DNA from: Puniceicoccales bacterium
GTDB taxonomy: Bacteria > Verrucomicrobiota > Verrucomicrobiia > Opitutales > LL51
Assembly (NCBI GenBank): GCA_031276935.1
Contig: JAISMD010000015.1
Span: 1 to 8,302 of the forward strand
Direction: 5' to 3'
Length of the DNA: 8,302 bases
Below the pieces are notes generated by a model, which saw nothing but the letters and a program-made list of their open reading frames with translations, was not told the origin of the DNA and searched no databases. Both the position numbers and the translations under genes were made by a program. Positions 1-6,541 of this stretch are shown here, in pieces (the first letter of the stretch is position 1; each line of letters opens with the position of its first letter).

Positions 1-1
1 A

Positions 2-1840
2 GAAAATTCAGATAAAATCCAGGAATATATACGGCGAGCGAAGCAGAAAAGTGATCTGGAACGGACGGATTTAGCTCGGGAAAAATCGGGAATATTCACG
101 GGGGGATTTGTAAAAAATCCGCTCAATGGGGAACGCATTCCGATTTGGGTCGCGGACTACGTTTTGATTTCCTACGGAACGGGGGCCATTATGGCTGTAC
201 CGGCCCACGATGAGCGGGATTTCGAATTCGCGCAGAAATTTAACATTCCCGTAAAACGGGTGATTATTCCCTCGGAGAGTCAGGACCCATCCGGGCGAAA
301 AGAAATTGACGGAAATGGGAAAGAAAACCCTCTGCTTTTCGCTGCGATTTCGGAGGATAGAGCATTCTCGGGGCAGGGATTGGAGCATGGCATTGGAAAT
401 GATTTACCTTTTTGTGGAGAAGGTATTTTGGTTCATTCGGGGCCATTTAATGGTTTATCGACGGAGGTTGCCCGGGAAAGCATTATTCGGAGGATGGAGG
501 AAAAGGGTTTAGGTCGACGGGCAGTAAAGTATAAATTGCGGGACTGGTTATTTTCGCGCCAGCGCTACTGGGGGGAACCGATTCCGATTCTTTGGATTGA
601 GCGTTTTTACTATGACCGTGCGTTGGCCGAGAAGAAAGCCTATTTCCTCGATCAGATTCCCGGTGACATTATCTCCTACGAAAAAGATGGTATGGAGTGG
701 TGTGCGATTCCGATTCTTCGGGAACAATTACCCTTGAAACTCCCGGAGGCAAAAATCTATTTACCTTCCGACGATGGGGAAAGTCCCTTGGCACGGATAG
801 GGGAATGGATCGATATTTTTGTGAATTTACAAACGGGCGAAACGGCTTCGGAGATGCGACCGGGATTTATACCGGCGAGGAGGGAAACGAATACGATGCC
901 CCAGTGGGCAGGATCCTGTTGGTATTATTTACGTTACATGTCGCCGCATTACGGGGAAGGGTTGGTCGATCCTCGGGCGGAGGCCTATTGGAAGAGCCCT
1001 GATTTTTACATCGGTGGGGCGGAACACGCTGTTTTACATTTATTGTACGCCCGTTTTTGGCATTTATTTCTCTACGACATCGGAGTTTTATCAGCGGCGG
1101 TGGAGCCATTTAGGAAGTTATTTCACCAGGGAATTATTTTGGGGAGCGATGGGTCAAAGATGTCGAAGAGTCGGGGCAACGTTATCAATCCCGATGAAAT
1201 TATTGGCCGCTATGGAGCCGATTCGCTGCGTCTATACGAGATGTTTTTGGGGCCATTGGAGGCGATGAAACCTTGGAACACGCAGGGGATCGAGGGTGTA
1301 CATCGTTTTCTGAAAAAAGTTTGGGCACTCCTCATCGATGGGGAAGGCAAGGTTAGGGATTTTTTACAAAATGACACTCTTGAGGTCGACCGTTTATTTC
1401 AGGAAACGATCAAAAAAGTTACGGACGACATTGAATTTTTGCAGTTCAATACGGCCATTGCCCAGATGATGATTTTTATAAATTTTGCACAAAAGGAGGG
1501 CATTAGCCGGTCGACGGCAATGGCATTTTTACAATTACTGGCTCCCTTTGCCCCCCACATTGCGGAGGAATTGTGGGCCCGTTTGGGCGGCGAATTTTCC
1601 ATTGCGAAAGCCGAATGGCCCAGCTGTGACCCTGAAAAATTAGTTGTGAATGGTAAAAAAATTATACTGCAAATCAACGGAAAAATTCGCGACGAAATTT
1701 TCATCAATGGGGAAGCGACTCAGGAAATTGTTGAACAAATGGCTTGGCAAAGGGAACGGTTCCAGAGTTTTCTTTCCGGCAGGGAAATTGTAAAAAAAAT
1801 CTATGTGCCTGGAAAAGTCTTTAACGTCGTCGTGCGATAA
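2..1840 (+). CDS. leuS: Leucyl-tRNA synthetase, C-terminal two thirds (5' end outside the window)
   Basis: Class I aminoacyl-tRNA synthetase that charges tRNA-Leu with leucine in the cytoplasm. The frame is open from base 2 to a TAA at 1838-1840 (612 residues), with no start in view, so the HIGH motif and roughly the first 250-300 residues are missing. The window opens inside the CP1 editing domain: a KSDLER stretch, then FTGGFVKNPLNGE, IPIWVADYVL and GTGAIMAVPAHDERD. The Asp codon at 209-211 corresponds to the conserved editing aspartate. The catalytic core resumes with RQRYWGEPIP near 560-586 and MPQWAGSCWYYLRY near 895-940. KMSKS is exact at 1157-1171. An anticodon-binding helical domain follows, then the LeuRS C-terminal domain (LQINGKIRDEI near 1666-1700). 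There is no long insertion just before KMSKS, unlike E. coli, but a longer linker lies between YWGEPIP and LPLKLPE. Family assignment is certain. Confidence 0.97.
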   Translation, partial: ENSDKIQEYIRRAKQKSDLERTDLAREKSGIFTGGFVKNPLNGERIPIWVADYVLISYGTGAIMAVPAHDERDFEFAQKFNIPVKRVIIPSESQDPSGRKEIDGNGKENPLLFAAISEDRAFSGQGLEHGIGNDLPFCGEGILVHSGPFNGLSTEVARESIIRRMEEKGLGRRAVKYKLRDWLFSRQRYWGEPIPILWIERFYYDRALAEKKAYFLDQIPGDIISYEKDGMEWCAIPILREQLPLKLPEAKIYLPSDDGESPLARIGEWIDIFVNLQTGETASEMRPGFIPARRETNTMPQWAGSCWYYLRYMSPHYGEGLVDPRAEAYWKSPDFYIGGAEHAVLHLLYARFWHLFLYDIGVLSAAVEPFRKLFHQGIILGSDGSKMSKSRGNVINPDEIIGRYGADSLRLYEMFLGPLEAMKPWNTQGIEGVHRFLKKVWALLIDGEGKVRDFLQNDTLEVDRLFQETIKKVTDDIEFLQFNTAIAQMMIFINFAQKEGISRSTAMAFLQLLAPFAPHIAEELWARLGGEFSIAKAEWPSCDPEKLVVNGKKIILQINGKIRDEIFINGEATQEIVEQMAWQRERFQSFLSGREIVKKIYVPGKVFNVVVR

Positions 1841-1921
1841 AATAAATATTTTTTACTTTTAAAATACAAAAAATTCATTCAATTGGAGGCTGGGAAAAGT
1901 AATTTAATTTTAAAAAATAGG
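1841..1921. other. AT-rich convergent spacer between leuS and sfsA, with an 8-bp inverted repeat
   Basis: Both flanking genes end here, so transcription converges. The spacer is mostly A and T. It holds a perfect 8-bp inverted repeat, TTACTTTT (1853-1860) and AAAAGTAA (1895-1902), separated by 34 bases, plus a short AAAATA/TATTTT repeat directly after the leuS stop. Neither forms a GC-rich stem followed by a T-run, so I do not call a rho-independent terminator. It may still help end transcription on both sides. Confidence 0.4.
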
Positions 1922-2683
1922 TTATTGCTGGAAAGATTGGAGAAGTTTTTCGTGGGCTAACTCCCTTTTGAAACAGGAAGTAATTGCCAATTTATTTGGG
2001 GAAATTTTGAAGTTGAGCTGCCAATTCTCGACGCCCTGGGCATTGGCTTCGCCGATCGTATCGATGATTTTCGCGTTCCATTTATTCCGCTCCGGCGGGG
2101 AAAATGGTACCGCGTCGTACATGAAACATAGGGCAACAATGGCCCGATGTCCAGCTTTTGCCAATTGGGCGAGCGTTTGGAAATGGCGTAATCCCCGATC
2201 GAAAAATGTAGCCGACGGCGGTCGCGAAAAATGATCCCCCGGGGAAAGCAGTAGGTCGTGAATGGGAGTTTTTAACTCTAAAAATACACATTTTTCACCA
2301 TTTTCGACGACGAGATCGATGCGGGAATCTCCGATCTGAACTTCGTGGCGTAGGGAACACCCCTCCGTGGGAATCATTTCGGGAAGGGCATTTTTCCCGA
2401 GGAAATATTCCACCCAACCGTTGATGCGGTTTTGGTTAATACCGATCCAATCCTTTCCACCGTTGAGGGAAATCGCTTCCACGGTCCCCTGCGTACTCCG
2501 TTTCTTGGCTTCGACCGCCGGTGTGAAAAGACATGGAATTCCACGGAAATTGTCAATGAGTCCGATTTTACCGGTTGCGGGACAATGCCATCGCCGTGCT
2601 TTTCCTTCGCTGATTCCCTCAAAGATAAAACGATTGGGACGGCCAGTAAGCTCGCCCACGCACAGATTGAGCGGAATTTCCAT
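1922..2683 (-). CDS. sfsA: SfsA-family protein (sugar fermentation stimulation homologue), divergent
   Basis: SfsA proteins pair an N-terminal OB-like fold with a PD-(D/E)XK nuclease-like domain. They were named for an effect on maltose metabolism in E. coli and their biochemical role is unsettled. From the ATG at 2683 the protein has 253 residues, slightly longer than E. coli SfsA. The order of family motifs fits: NRFIFEG (17-23), RWHCPATG (31-38), KKRSTQGTVE (60-69), WIGIN (79-83), RIDL (121-124), FLELK (134-138), FFDRGLRH (160-167), HRAIVALCF (179-187) and a C-terminal GVENWQLNFKISP. D123, E136 and K138 would be the nuclease-like triad. It is off-consensus at HCPATG (usually HCPNTG) and GINQN (usually VNT). 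A TTG at 2717-2719 is an alternative start adding 12 residues. I prefer the ATG because it matches where family members begin. Neither start has a Shine-Dalgarno site. The gene lies downstream of hpf on the same strand, about 190 bases away, so it probably has its own promoter. Confidence 0.85.
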   Translation of the reverse strand: MEIPLNLCVGELTGRPNRFIFEGISEGKARRWHCPATGKIGLIDNFRGIPCLFTPAVEAKKRSTQGTVEAISLNGGKDWIGINQNRINGWVEYFLGKNALPEMIPTEGCSLRHEVQIGDSRIDLVVENGEKCVFLELKTPIHDLLLSPGDHFSRPPSATFFDRGLRHFQTLAQLAKAGHRAIVALCFMYDAVPFSPPERNKWNAKIIDTIGEANAQGVENWQLNFKISPNKLAITSCFKRELAHEKLLQSFQQ

Positions 2684-2874
2684 GGGACGAAGATATAGGA
2701 AAAGAACGGGGGAGCGCAAGATCGTTCAAAGGGATTGGAGGGAACTCTTTTTTCTTTTATAGAAAAATCAATAATAACCCATTTCCCGAAGGAAGGGAAG
2801 ATTTTCTCGGGGACCTATTTCCCGCTATTTCGCTGGAAATATAGAAAAAATGGAATTAGAAATGAAGCGAAAAT
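2684..2874. other. Spacer between hpf and sfsA with an imperfect hairpin
   Basis: A gene-poor 191-bp gap downstream of hpf and upstream of sfsA, both read on the minus strand. It contains a perfect 7-bp inverted repeat, TATTTCC (2816-2822) and GGAAATA (2835-2841), with a 12-base loop, and a weaker TTCCC/GGGAA pair around 2792-2809. Neither has a T-run directly downstream on the minus strand, so a terminator for hpf is possible but not shown. A TATATC element at 2692-2697 sits 8 bases before the sfsA ATG. I see no credible gene here. Confidence 0.35.
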
Positions 2875-3171
2875 CTATTTCCGAAAGTGCTCACCGAGTT
2901 GGCGATCCAATTTCTGGATAAGAAGGTCGATGGATTTATAGAGATCGTTACTAGCCGCCGAAGCAATAATATCCGGTCCTTGGATTTCGATGTGTCCCTT
3001 GGCAATGAATTCCGTTTCCGGATCTTTCGTATGGGCGTGTTCCAATTCGAAGCGTATGCGAATAATACGTCCTTCGTGGCGGAATAATTTTTCCGATTTT
3101 TCCAAAACGATTTGCTTTAAAGCATCGGTTAATTCCAGATGCACACCAGAAATAATGATATCTTTGTCCAT
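2875..3171 (-). CDS. hpf: Short ribosome hibernation promoting factor (HPF/RaiA, sigma-54 modulation family)
   Basis: Small cytoplasmic protein that binds the 30S subunit in the mRNA/tRNA channel and helps park ribosomes as inactive dimers or monomers during starvation. At 98 residues it is the short type, with one beta-alpha-beta-beta-beta-alpha domain and no C-terminal dimerisation extension. Family features visible: DIIISGVHLELTDAL at 4-18, the EKLFRHEGRI segment at 27-36, and the second helix DLYKSIDLLIQKLDRQL at 76-92, which matches the usual Y.AIDLL.DKLDRQL pattern. The ATG at 3169-3171 is supported by the clearest Shine-Dalgarno site of any gene complete in this window. It faces the ABC ATPase gene divergently across an 83-bp region. 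The family is often induced in stationary phase. No clear promoter is visible upstream. Confidence 0.93.
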   Translation of the reverse strand: MDKDIIISGVHLELTDALKQIVLEKSEKLFRHEGRIIRIRFELEHAHTKDPETEFIAKGHIEIQGPDIIASAASNDLYKSIDLLIQKLDRQLGEHFRK

Positions 3172-3176
3172 AAGTA

Positions 3177-3182
3177 CTCCTG
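3177..3182 (-). promoter_or_regulatory. Shine-Dalgarno site of hpf
   Basis: On the minus strand CAGGAG lies 5 bases before the hpf ATG (TACTT spacer). It fixes the start at 3171 and shows that this organism does use Shine-Dalgarno pairing for some genes, in contrast to most other starts in the window. Confidence 0.75.
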
Positions 3183-3206
3183 TAAAACCTTACCCTAAAG
3201 TACTCG

Positions 3207-3222
3207 ACATTGTTGGCAATGT
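3207..3222. promoter_or_regulatory. 16-bp interrupted palindrome between divergent hpf and ABC ATPase genes
   Basis: ACATTG-TTGG-CAATGT is a perfect 6-bp inverted repeat around a 4-base centre. It lies about 36 bp from the hpf start and 32 bp from the ABC start, in the only divergent intergenic region fully inside the window. The size and symmetry suit a dimeric regulator's operator, or a small hairpin in the leader of either gene. A direct repeat AAGTACTC occurs nearby at 3172-3179 and 3198-3205. No regulator is encoded nearby, and a palindrome this short can occur by chance. Confidence 0.35.
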
Positions 3223-3254
3223 TTAAATAGTCCCCGATCTCTTCAAAAAGTATT

Positions 3255-4058
3255 ATGGATCTGAATCCCTATCTTTCCGTAAAAAATTTAACCATAAGGT
3301 TTGTAAATGCAGAAAAGCCTACCATCGACGGTGTTTCCTTTTCGATTCCGAGGCATGGGACACTGGCGTTGGTTGGGGAGAGCGGTAGCGGTAAGACGCT
3401 TATTGCGGAAACCATAGGATGTTTACGGTCTGACACCATGGTTTCGGGAAAAATTATATTGGGAGGGCAGTCCCTATTGGATTTACCTCCCTCCAAACTC
3501 ATTCCCATTCGCCGCCATAGGATATCCTACATCTTTCAGGAACCGAATATGGCGCTCAATCCGGTCCTAACGATTGGCTATCAATTGGTCGAGATCATGG
3601 ATGGACTTAGGAAGAAAGCCCGGGCGCTGGATATGCTCAAAAAAGTGGGGTTCTCCGATCCAAAGAGGATTTTCAATGCCTACGTCCACGAATTAAGTGG
3701 GGGGATGCAGCAGCGGGCCATGATTGCCATTGCCCTCATCAACGATCCCAAATTACTCATTGCCGATGAGCCCACAACGGCTCTGGACGTGGTTTTACAG
3801 AAACAGATTCTGGAGAGCATTGGGGTATTGCAGAGGGAATTGGGTTTTGCGATTTTGTTTATCACCCATGATTTTTCTCTTTTACAGCGAATGGCGGATC
3901 AGGTTTGCGTACTCAATGGGGGGAAGATTGTGGAACGGGGTACGCCCGCTGAAATCATATTTCATCCCAAGCATAGCCATACCCAACTGCTATGCCAATC
4001 CGTTATCACGATCCCGGAAAGTAGGAAAACTATAGCCGATAATCCTGTTCCGCAATGA
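3255..4058 (+). CDS. ABC transporter ATP-binding protein, OppD/DppD type, short C-terminus
   Basis: Cytoplasmic ATPase subunit of a peptide/nickel-type ABC importer; it would drive uptake by binding two partner permeases, and its substrate cannot be read from this subunit. All nucleotide-binding motifs are intact in the 267 residues: Walker A GESGSGKT (41-48), Q-loop FQEPNMALNP (94-103), signature LSGGMQQR (147-154), Walker B LLIADEP (167-173) with D-loop TALD (175-178), and switch His205 in THDFSLL. The FQEPNMALNP and LSGGMQQR forms are typical of OppD, DppD and NikD. The tail FHPKHSHTQLL (236-246) resembles the start of the oligopeptide transporter C-terminal extension (usually HPYT..LL) but ends some 50-60 residues earlier than OppD; NikD-length proteins are similarly short. 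No permease, binding protein or OppF partner is in the window. The last 29 bp overlap the facing rsmI gene. The ATG at 3255 has no good Shine-Dalgarno site. Confidence 0.9.
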   Translation: MDLNPYLSVKNLTIRFVNAEKPTIDGVSFSIPRHGTLALVGESGSGKTLIAETIGCLRSDTMVSGKIILGGQSLLDLPPSKLIPIRRHRISYIFQEPNMALNPVLTIGYQLVEIMDGLRKKARALDMLKKVGFSDPKRIFNAYVHELSGGMQQRAMIAIALINDPKLLIADEPTTALDVVLQKQILESIGVLQRELGFAILFITHDFSLLQRMADQVCVLNGGKIVERGTPAEIIFHPKHSHTQLLCQSVITIPESRKTIADNPVPQ

Positions 4059-4719
4059 GCACAACAAATTCTCCTCGGAGGGATAAGGTTTGGAGTCGGA
4101 GGAGGAGGTCAGAGATCGGTGCAGTTAGAATTGTTTCGTGAATTTTCGTCAATTCCTTGCAAAGGGAAACGGTGCGATCTGGACCGTAAACATGGGCGAT
4201 ATCGGTGAGGAATTTTTCCACGCGGTGGCAGGATTCGTAGCATAGAAGGGTACCTTCAAAGGAGGCATATTTTTCCAAAAGTTTTCTACGTTCACTCATT
4301 TTGTGTCCCGGGAAACCGACGAAAAGAAAGCGATTCGCCGGTAGACCGGAAGCGGAAAGTGCTACCGTAGATGCACAGGCTCCCGGAATTGGAATCACCG
4401 TTATGCCCCGTTGTTTACAGCTACGGACGAGGTGAAACCCCGGATCGCTGATCGTGGGTGTTCCCGCATCGCAGATGAGTGCAACCGAATTCCCTTCGTC
4501 AATTTTTTGCAAAAGGTATTCCGTTTGCATTCGTTCGTTGTGGTTATGGTAGGGAATGAGCGTAGCGTCGATGGAAAAGTGGCGGAGAAGGTTGAGTGAG
4601 ACGCGTCTGTCCTCACAGGCAATGAGGGGACATTGCCTAAGCGTTTCGATGGCACGGAATGTCATGTCCTGCAAATTCCCGATGGGCGTCGCAACCACAA
4701 ATAATTTACCCAAATTCAT
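4030..4719 (-). CDS. rsmI: 16S rRNA (cytidine-1402-2'-O)-methyltransferase RsmI
   Basis: SAM-dependent tetrapyrrole-methylase-fold enzyme that methylates the ribose 2'-O of C1402 in the 16S rRNA decoding centre. From the ATG at 4719 it has 229 residues, shorter than E. coli RsmI (about 286) and lacking most of the C-terminal extension, as in many bacteria. Motifs: KLFVVATPIGNLQD (5-18), CEDRR (35-39, usually EDTR), ALICDAGTPTISDPG (80-94), IPGACA (111-116), FLFVGFPG (131-138), LLCYES (158-163) and RGEFVVLI (215-222). An in-frame GTG at 4758 would add 13 residues inside cdsA; I prefer the ATG because family proteins begin just before GKL.VVATPIGN. The cdsA stop ends 4 bp upstream, and the only ribosome-binding hint is TAGGAAA very close to the ATG. 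It is the last gene of the cluster, and its 3' end overlaps that of the convergent ABC gene. Confidence 0.95.
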   Translation of the reverse strand: MNLGKLFVVATPIGNLQDMTFRAIETLRQCPLIACEDRRVSLNLLRHFSIDATLIPYHNHNERMQTEYLLQKIDEGNSVALICDAGTPTISDPGFHLVRSCKQRGITVIPIPGACASTVALSASGLPANRFLFVGFPGHKMSERRKLLEKYASFEGTLLCYESCHRVEKFLTDIAHVYGPDRTVSLCKELTKIHETILTAPISDLLLRLQTLSLRGEFVVLIAEQDYRL

Positions 4720-4723
4720 TTTC

Positions 4724-5569
4724 CTAGACCAGAATGAATTCTTTGAGAACAATAACACCGATGGGAAGCGATAAAATTAGGCTATCCATTAGGTCGAGTA
4801 CACCGCCAATGCCCGGGATACTATGGCCGGAATCCTTCACCTTTGCTAGGCGTTTAAATCCGGATTCGATGAGGTCGGAAATGAGAGCCAGTAGGGCAAT
4901 TAGAACCGATAGGAAGGCGATTTTTACCTTCGAAAAACTCGATGGCCAAGCGTCGCTGCAGCAAAGGGCAAAAATGTAACCCACGGCAACGGAAAATAGG
5001 AGGGAGCCCACCAAACCTTCGTAGGTTTTCGCCGGACTAAAGAGGGGAGCTAATCGATGTTTCCCCCACCTGCGACCGATGAGTAGTCCCCCGATATCAC
5101 TGAATTTGGCCACCGTGATGATCCAAAGAACGAGGCGTAGGGCCAGGATCGACTCCCCAAGGAGTAGAAATTTTTTGATGAAAAGAAGGGGGATGCAAAA
5201 CATGGTTGGAATATAGAGGATCCCAAAGACAGTGGGAATGAAGATATTTTTGAGGTCTTCCGGCTTACCCGTTAGCAATAGGGAAAGGGCAAAGGTGAGG
5301 AAAATCAATGCCAGAGCAGAAAGGACGTAGTTAAGATCTACCATGCCTTCCCGGGAAAAGAAACTCCCCCATAGCACCATGGTACCGAGGAGTGTGGCAC
5401 TTTTTTTATGGGGTTTCCACCCTATTTTTTCGCTCAGCTGGTAGAATTCCAATTGTGCCAATGCGGAACAGATGACCAACAGTAGTACGCCTCCGGAAAT
5501 ACCTCCGTTAAGGAGCGTCCCGATAAGCAGTAGACAGAGAACAACGGTGCTTAATATTCTCGCTTTCAT
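4724..5569 (-). CDS. cdsA: Phosphatidate cytidylyltransferase (CDP-diacylglycerol synthase)
   Basis: Integral membrane enzyme that turns phosphatidic acid plus CTP into CDP-diacylglycerol, the branch point for phosphatidylglycerol, cardiolipin and phosphatidylethanolamine. The 281-residue protein is mostly hydrophobic with about seven or eight membrane segments. The conserved C-terminal half is clear: KFSDIGGLLIGRRWGKHRLAP, then SPAKTYEG, then SGFKRLAKVKDSG and IPGIGGVLDLMDS near residue 263. Two signature positions differ from the usual PGHGG and DR.D: here PGIGG (His to Ile) and DLMD (Arg to Leu). I recall such forms in some non-proteobacterial lineages, so this looks like lineage variation; the remaining acidic residues are kept. 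Its ATG overlaps the uppS stop as TAATG, with no Shine-Dalgarno site, so translation is probably coupled to uppS. The uppS-cdsA pair is a common arrangement across bacteria. Confidence 0.94.
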   Translation of the reverse strand: MKARILSTVVLCLLLIGTLLNGGISGGVLLLVICSALAQLEFYQLSEKIGWKPHKKSATLLGTMVLWGSFFSREGMVDLNYVLSALALIFLTFALSLLLTGKPEDLKNIFIPTVFGILYIPTMFCIPLLFIKKFLLLGESILALRLVLWIITVAKFSDIGGLLIGRRWGKHRLAPLFSPAKTYEGLVGSLLFSVAVGYIFALCCSDAWPSSFSKVKIAFLSVLIALLALISDLIESGFKRLAKVKDSGHSIPGIGGVLDLMDSLILSLPIGVIVLKEFILV

Positions 5570-6252
5570 TATTTACCAAAGTTACGTTGTCGTCGTCCGA
5601 ATTCTTGGAGTATGGTTTCGAAGTCCTGGGCAGTGAATTCGGGCCAATTTTTCTGGACGAAGACGAGTTCGGCGTAGGCCGATTGGAGGAGCAGGAAATT
5701 ACTCAACCGCTGTTCGCCACTCGTACGAATGAACAGGTCCACATCGGGACTATACTGGGTATCCAAGTGTTTTTGGACCGTTTCCCAGGAGCAATTTGCG
5801 ATCTCTTCGGGAGGGATTTTCCTCAGTGCGCGTCCGATTTCGTCCCGACTGCCATAGTTAATCCCAATGGTCAGGAAAAGTTTTCTACCGTGCTGTGTTT
5901 TTTCTTGGATAGATCTAATTTTTTGGAAGAGGTCAGCGTTTAGAGGCGTCAGGTCACCGATGAATCGGACACAGATTTCTTGGCCGATGAGGCGTGCGGT
6001 ATGGTGTTCTATGGAGCGGGAAAAGAGCCGCATGAGATAGTTAATTTCGACGGGGGAACGTTTCCAATTCTCCGAGGAGAAGGCGAAGAGGGAAAGGTAG
6101 GCGATATTATGTTTCAGAGCCGCAGCGGCGATTTCGGCAGCCCTACGCGCACCGCGACGATGTCCCCGGAAAATGGGATAATTATTCTTCTTTGCCCAAC
6201 GCCGATTCCCATCCATTACGATGGCGACGTGTACTGGAATTGGTAAAGGCAT
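5569..6252 (-). CDS. uppS: Isoprenyl (undecaprenyl) diphosphate synthase
   Basis: Cis-prenyltransferase that condenses isopentenyl diphosphate onto farnesyl diphosphate to make undecaprenyl diphosphate, the lipid carrier for peptidoglycan and surface polysaccharides. Numbered from the ATG at 6252 it has 227 residues. Motifs: HVAIVMDGNRRWAKK (8-22) with the catalytic Asp in MDGN, GHRRGA (30-35), SLFAFSSENWKRS (54-66), INYGSRDEI (131-139) and DLFIRTSGEQRLSNFLL (172-188), followed by AYAELVF and NWPEF. Length and order are normal. A TTG at 6288 is an alternative start giving 239 residues; an AAGGA lies 12 bases upstream of it, somewhat far, while the ATG has no Shine-Dalgarno site. The start is therefore uncertain by 12 residues. 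The stop overlaps the cdsA start by one base. Confidence 0.95.
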   Translation of the reverse strand: MPLPIPVHVAIVMDGNRRWAKKNNYPIFRGHRRGARRAAEIAAAALKHNIAYLSLFAFSSENWKRSPVEINYLMRLFSRSIEHHTARLIGQEICVRFIGDLTPLNADLFQKIRSIQEKTQHGRKLFLTIGINYGSRDEIGRALRKIPPEEIANCSWETVQKHLDTQYSPDVDLFIRTSGEQRLSNFLLLQSAYAELVFVQKNWPEFTAQDFETILQEFGRRQRNFGK

Positions 6253-6322
6253 CCGAGAAAATGGAAAAAATTTTGTGCTCCGCAGCAAGCGTAAATTAAT
6301 TCCTTAAAAATTTCTCCATTCC

Positions 6323-6541
6323 CTATTTCCGGTAAAAGGGATGGCATCGACTCAGGCGAAGGAGAATAAGTTTCAGGGCTTTCCAGAGGGGTTTAGTCCG
6401 GAGTGTACGAATTGCGAACTGGGAACAGGTCGGGGAGAAACGGCAGTGACAATGGGGACCCAATAGCAACGACTTCAATGGGGATAGGAATCTTTGGTAA
6501 AAACGCAGGTTGAGAATTAGTAAATTTGCGAACCATTTCAT
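6323..6541 (-). CDS. yidD: Membrane protein insertion efficiency factor YidD, C-terminally short
   Basis: Small membrane-associated protein of the YidD (DUF37) family, which helps YidC/Sec insert inner-membrane proteins. The 72 residues begin with an amphipathic segment ([16 protein letters not shown], 11-26), followed by the cysteine core [12 protein letters not shown] (33-44) and RCHPF (65-69). C33, C39 and C66 match the conserved family cysteines; C31 is extra. The protein ends at RCHPFYRK, so the usual GGYDPV tail is missing. I looked just past the stop in the other frames and found no such tail, so this looks like a real short form and not a recent frameshift. The ATG shares ATGA with the cupin stop (4-bp overlap) and has no Shine-Dalgarno site, suggesting coupled translation. 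In many bacteria yidD sits with rnpA and yidC; here it sits with ffh instead. Confidence 0.92.
   Translation of the reverse strand: MKWFANLLILNLRFYQRFLSPLKSLLLGPHCHCRFSPTCSQFAIRTLRTKPLWKALKLILLRLSRCHPFYRK

Noticed and set aside
2367..2762. 131-residue plus-strand open frame
   Set aside because: It runs antisense through the N-terminal half of sfsA, whose protein matches a known family; the antisense product has no recognisable motif.
2816..2841. Inverted repeat as terminator of hpf
   Set aside because: The stem is 7 bp and AT-rich and no T-run follows on the minus strand, so a rho-independent terminator is not supported.
2735..2941. 68-residue plus-strand open frame covering the hpf-sfsA spacer
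   Set aside because: It runs into antisense hpf, starts with TTG without a ribosome-binding site and shows no family features.
4058..4110. Terminator for the ABC ATPase gene
   Set aside because: CCTC-G-GAGG near 4073-4081 has too small a loop and no T-run, and it lies in rsmI coding sequence.
5587..5943. 118-residue plus-strand open frame
   Set aside because: It is antisense to the conserved C-terminal half of uppS and resembles no family.
6296..6319. Seven-codon mini-ORF (M-E-K-F-L-R-N) on the minus strand between yidD and uppS
   Set aside because: It is too short to judge; its ATG has only a GGGA right next to it, and it can be explained as chance in a short spacer.
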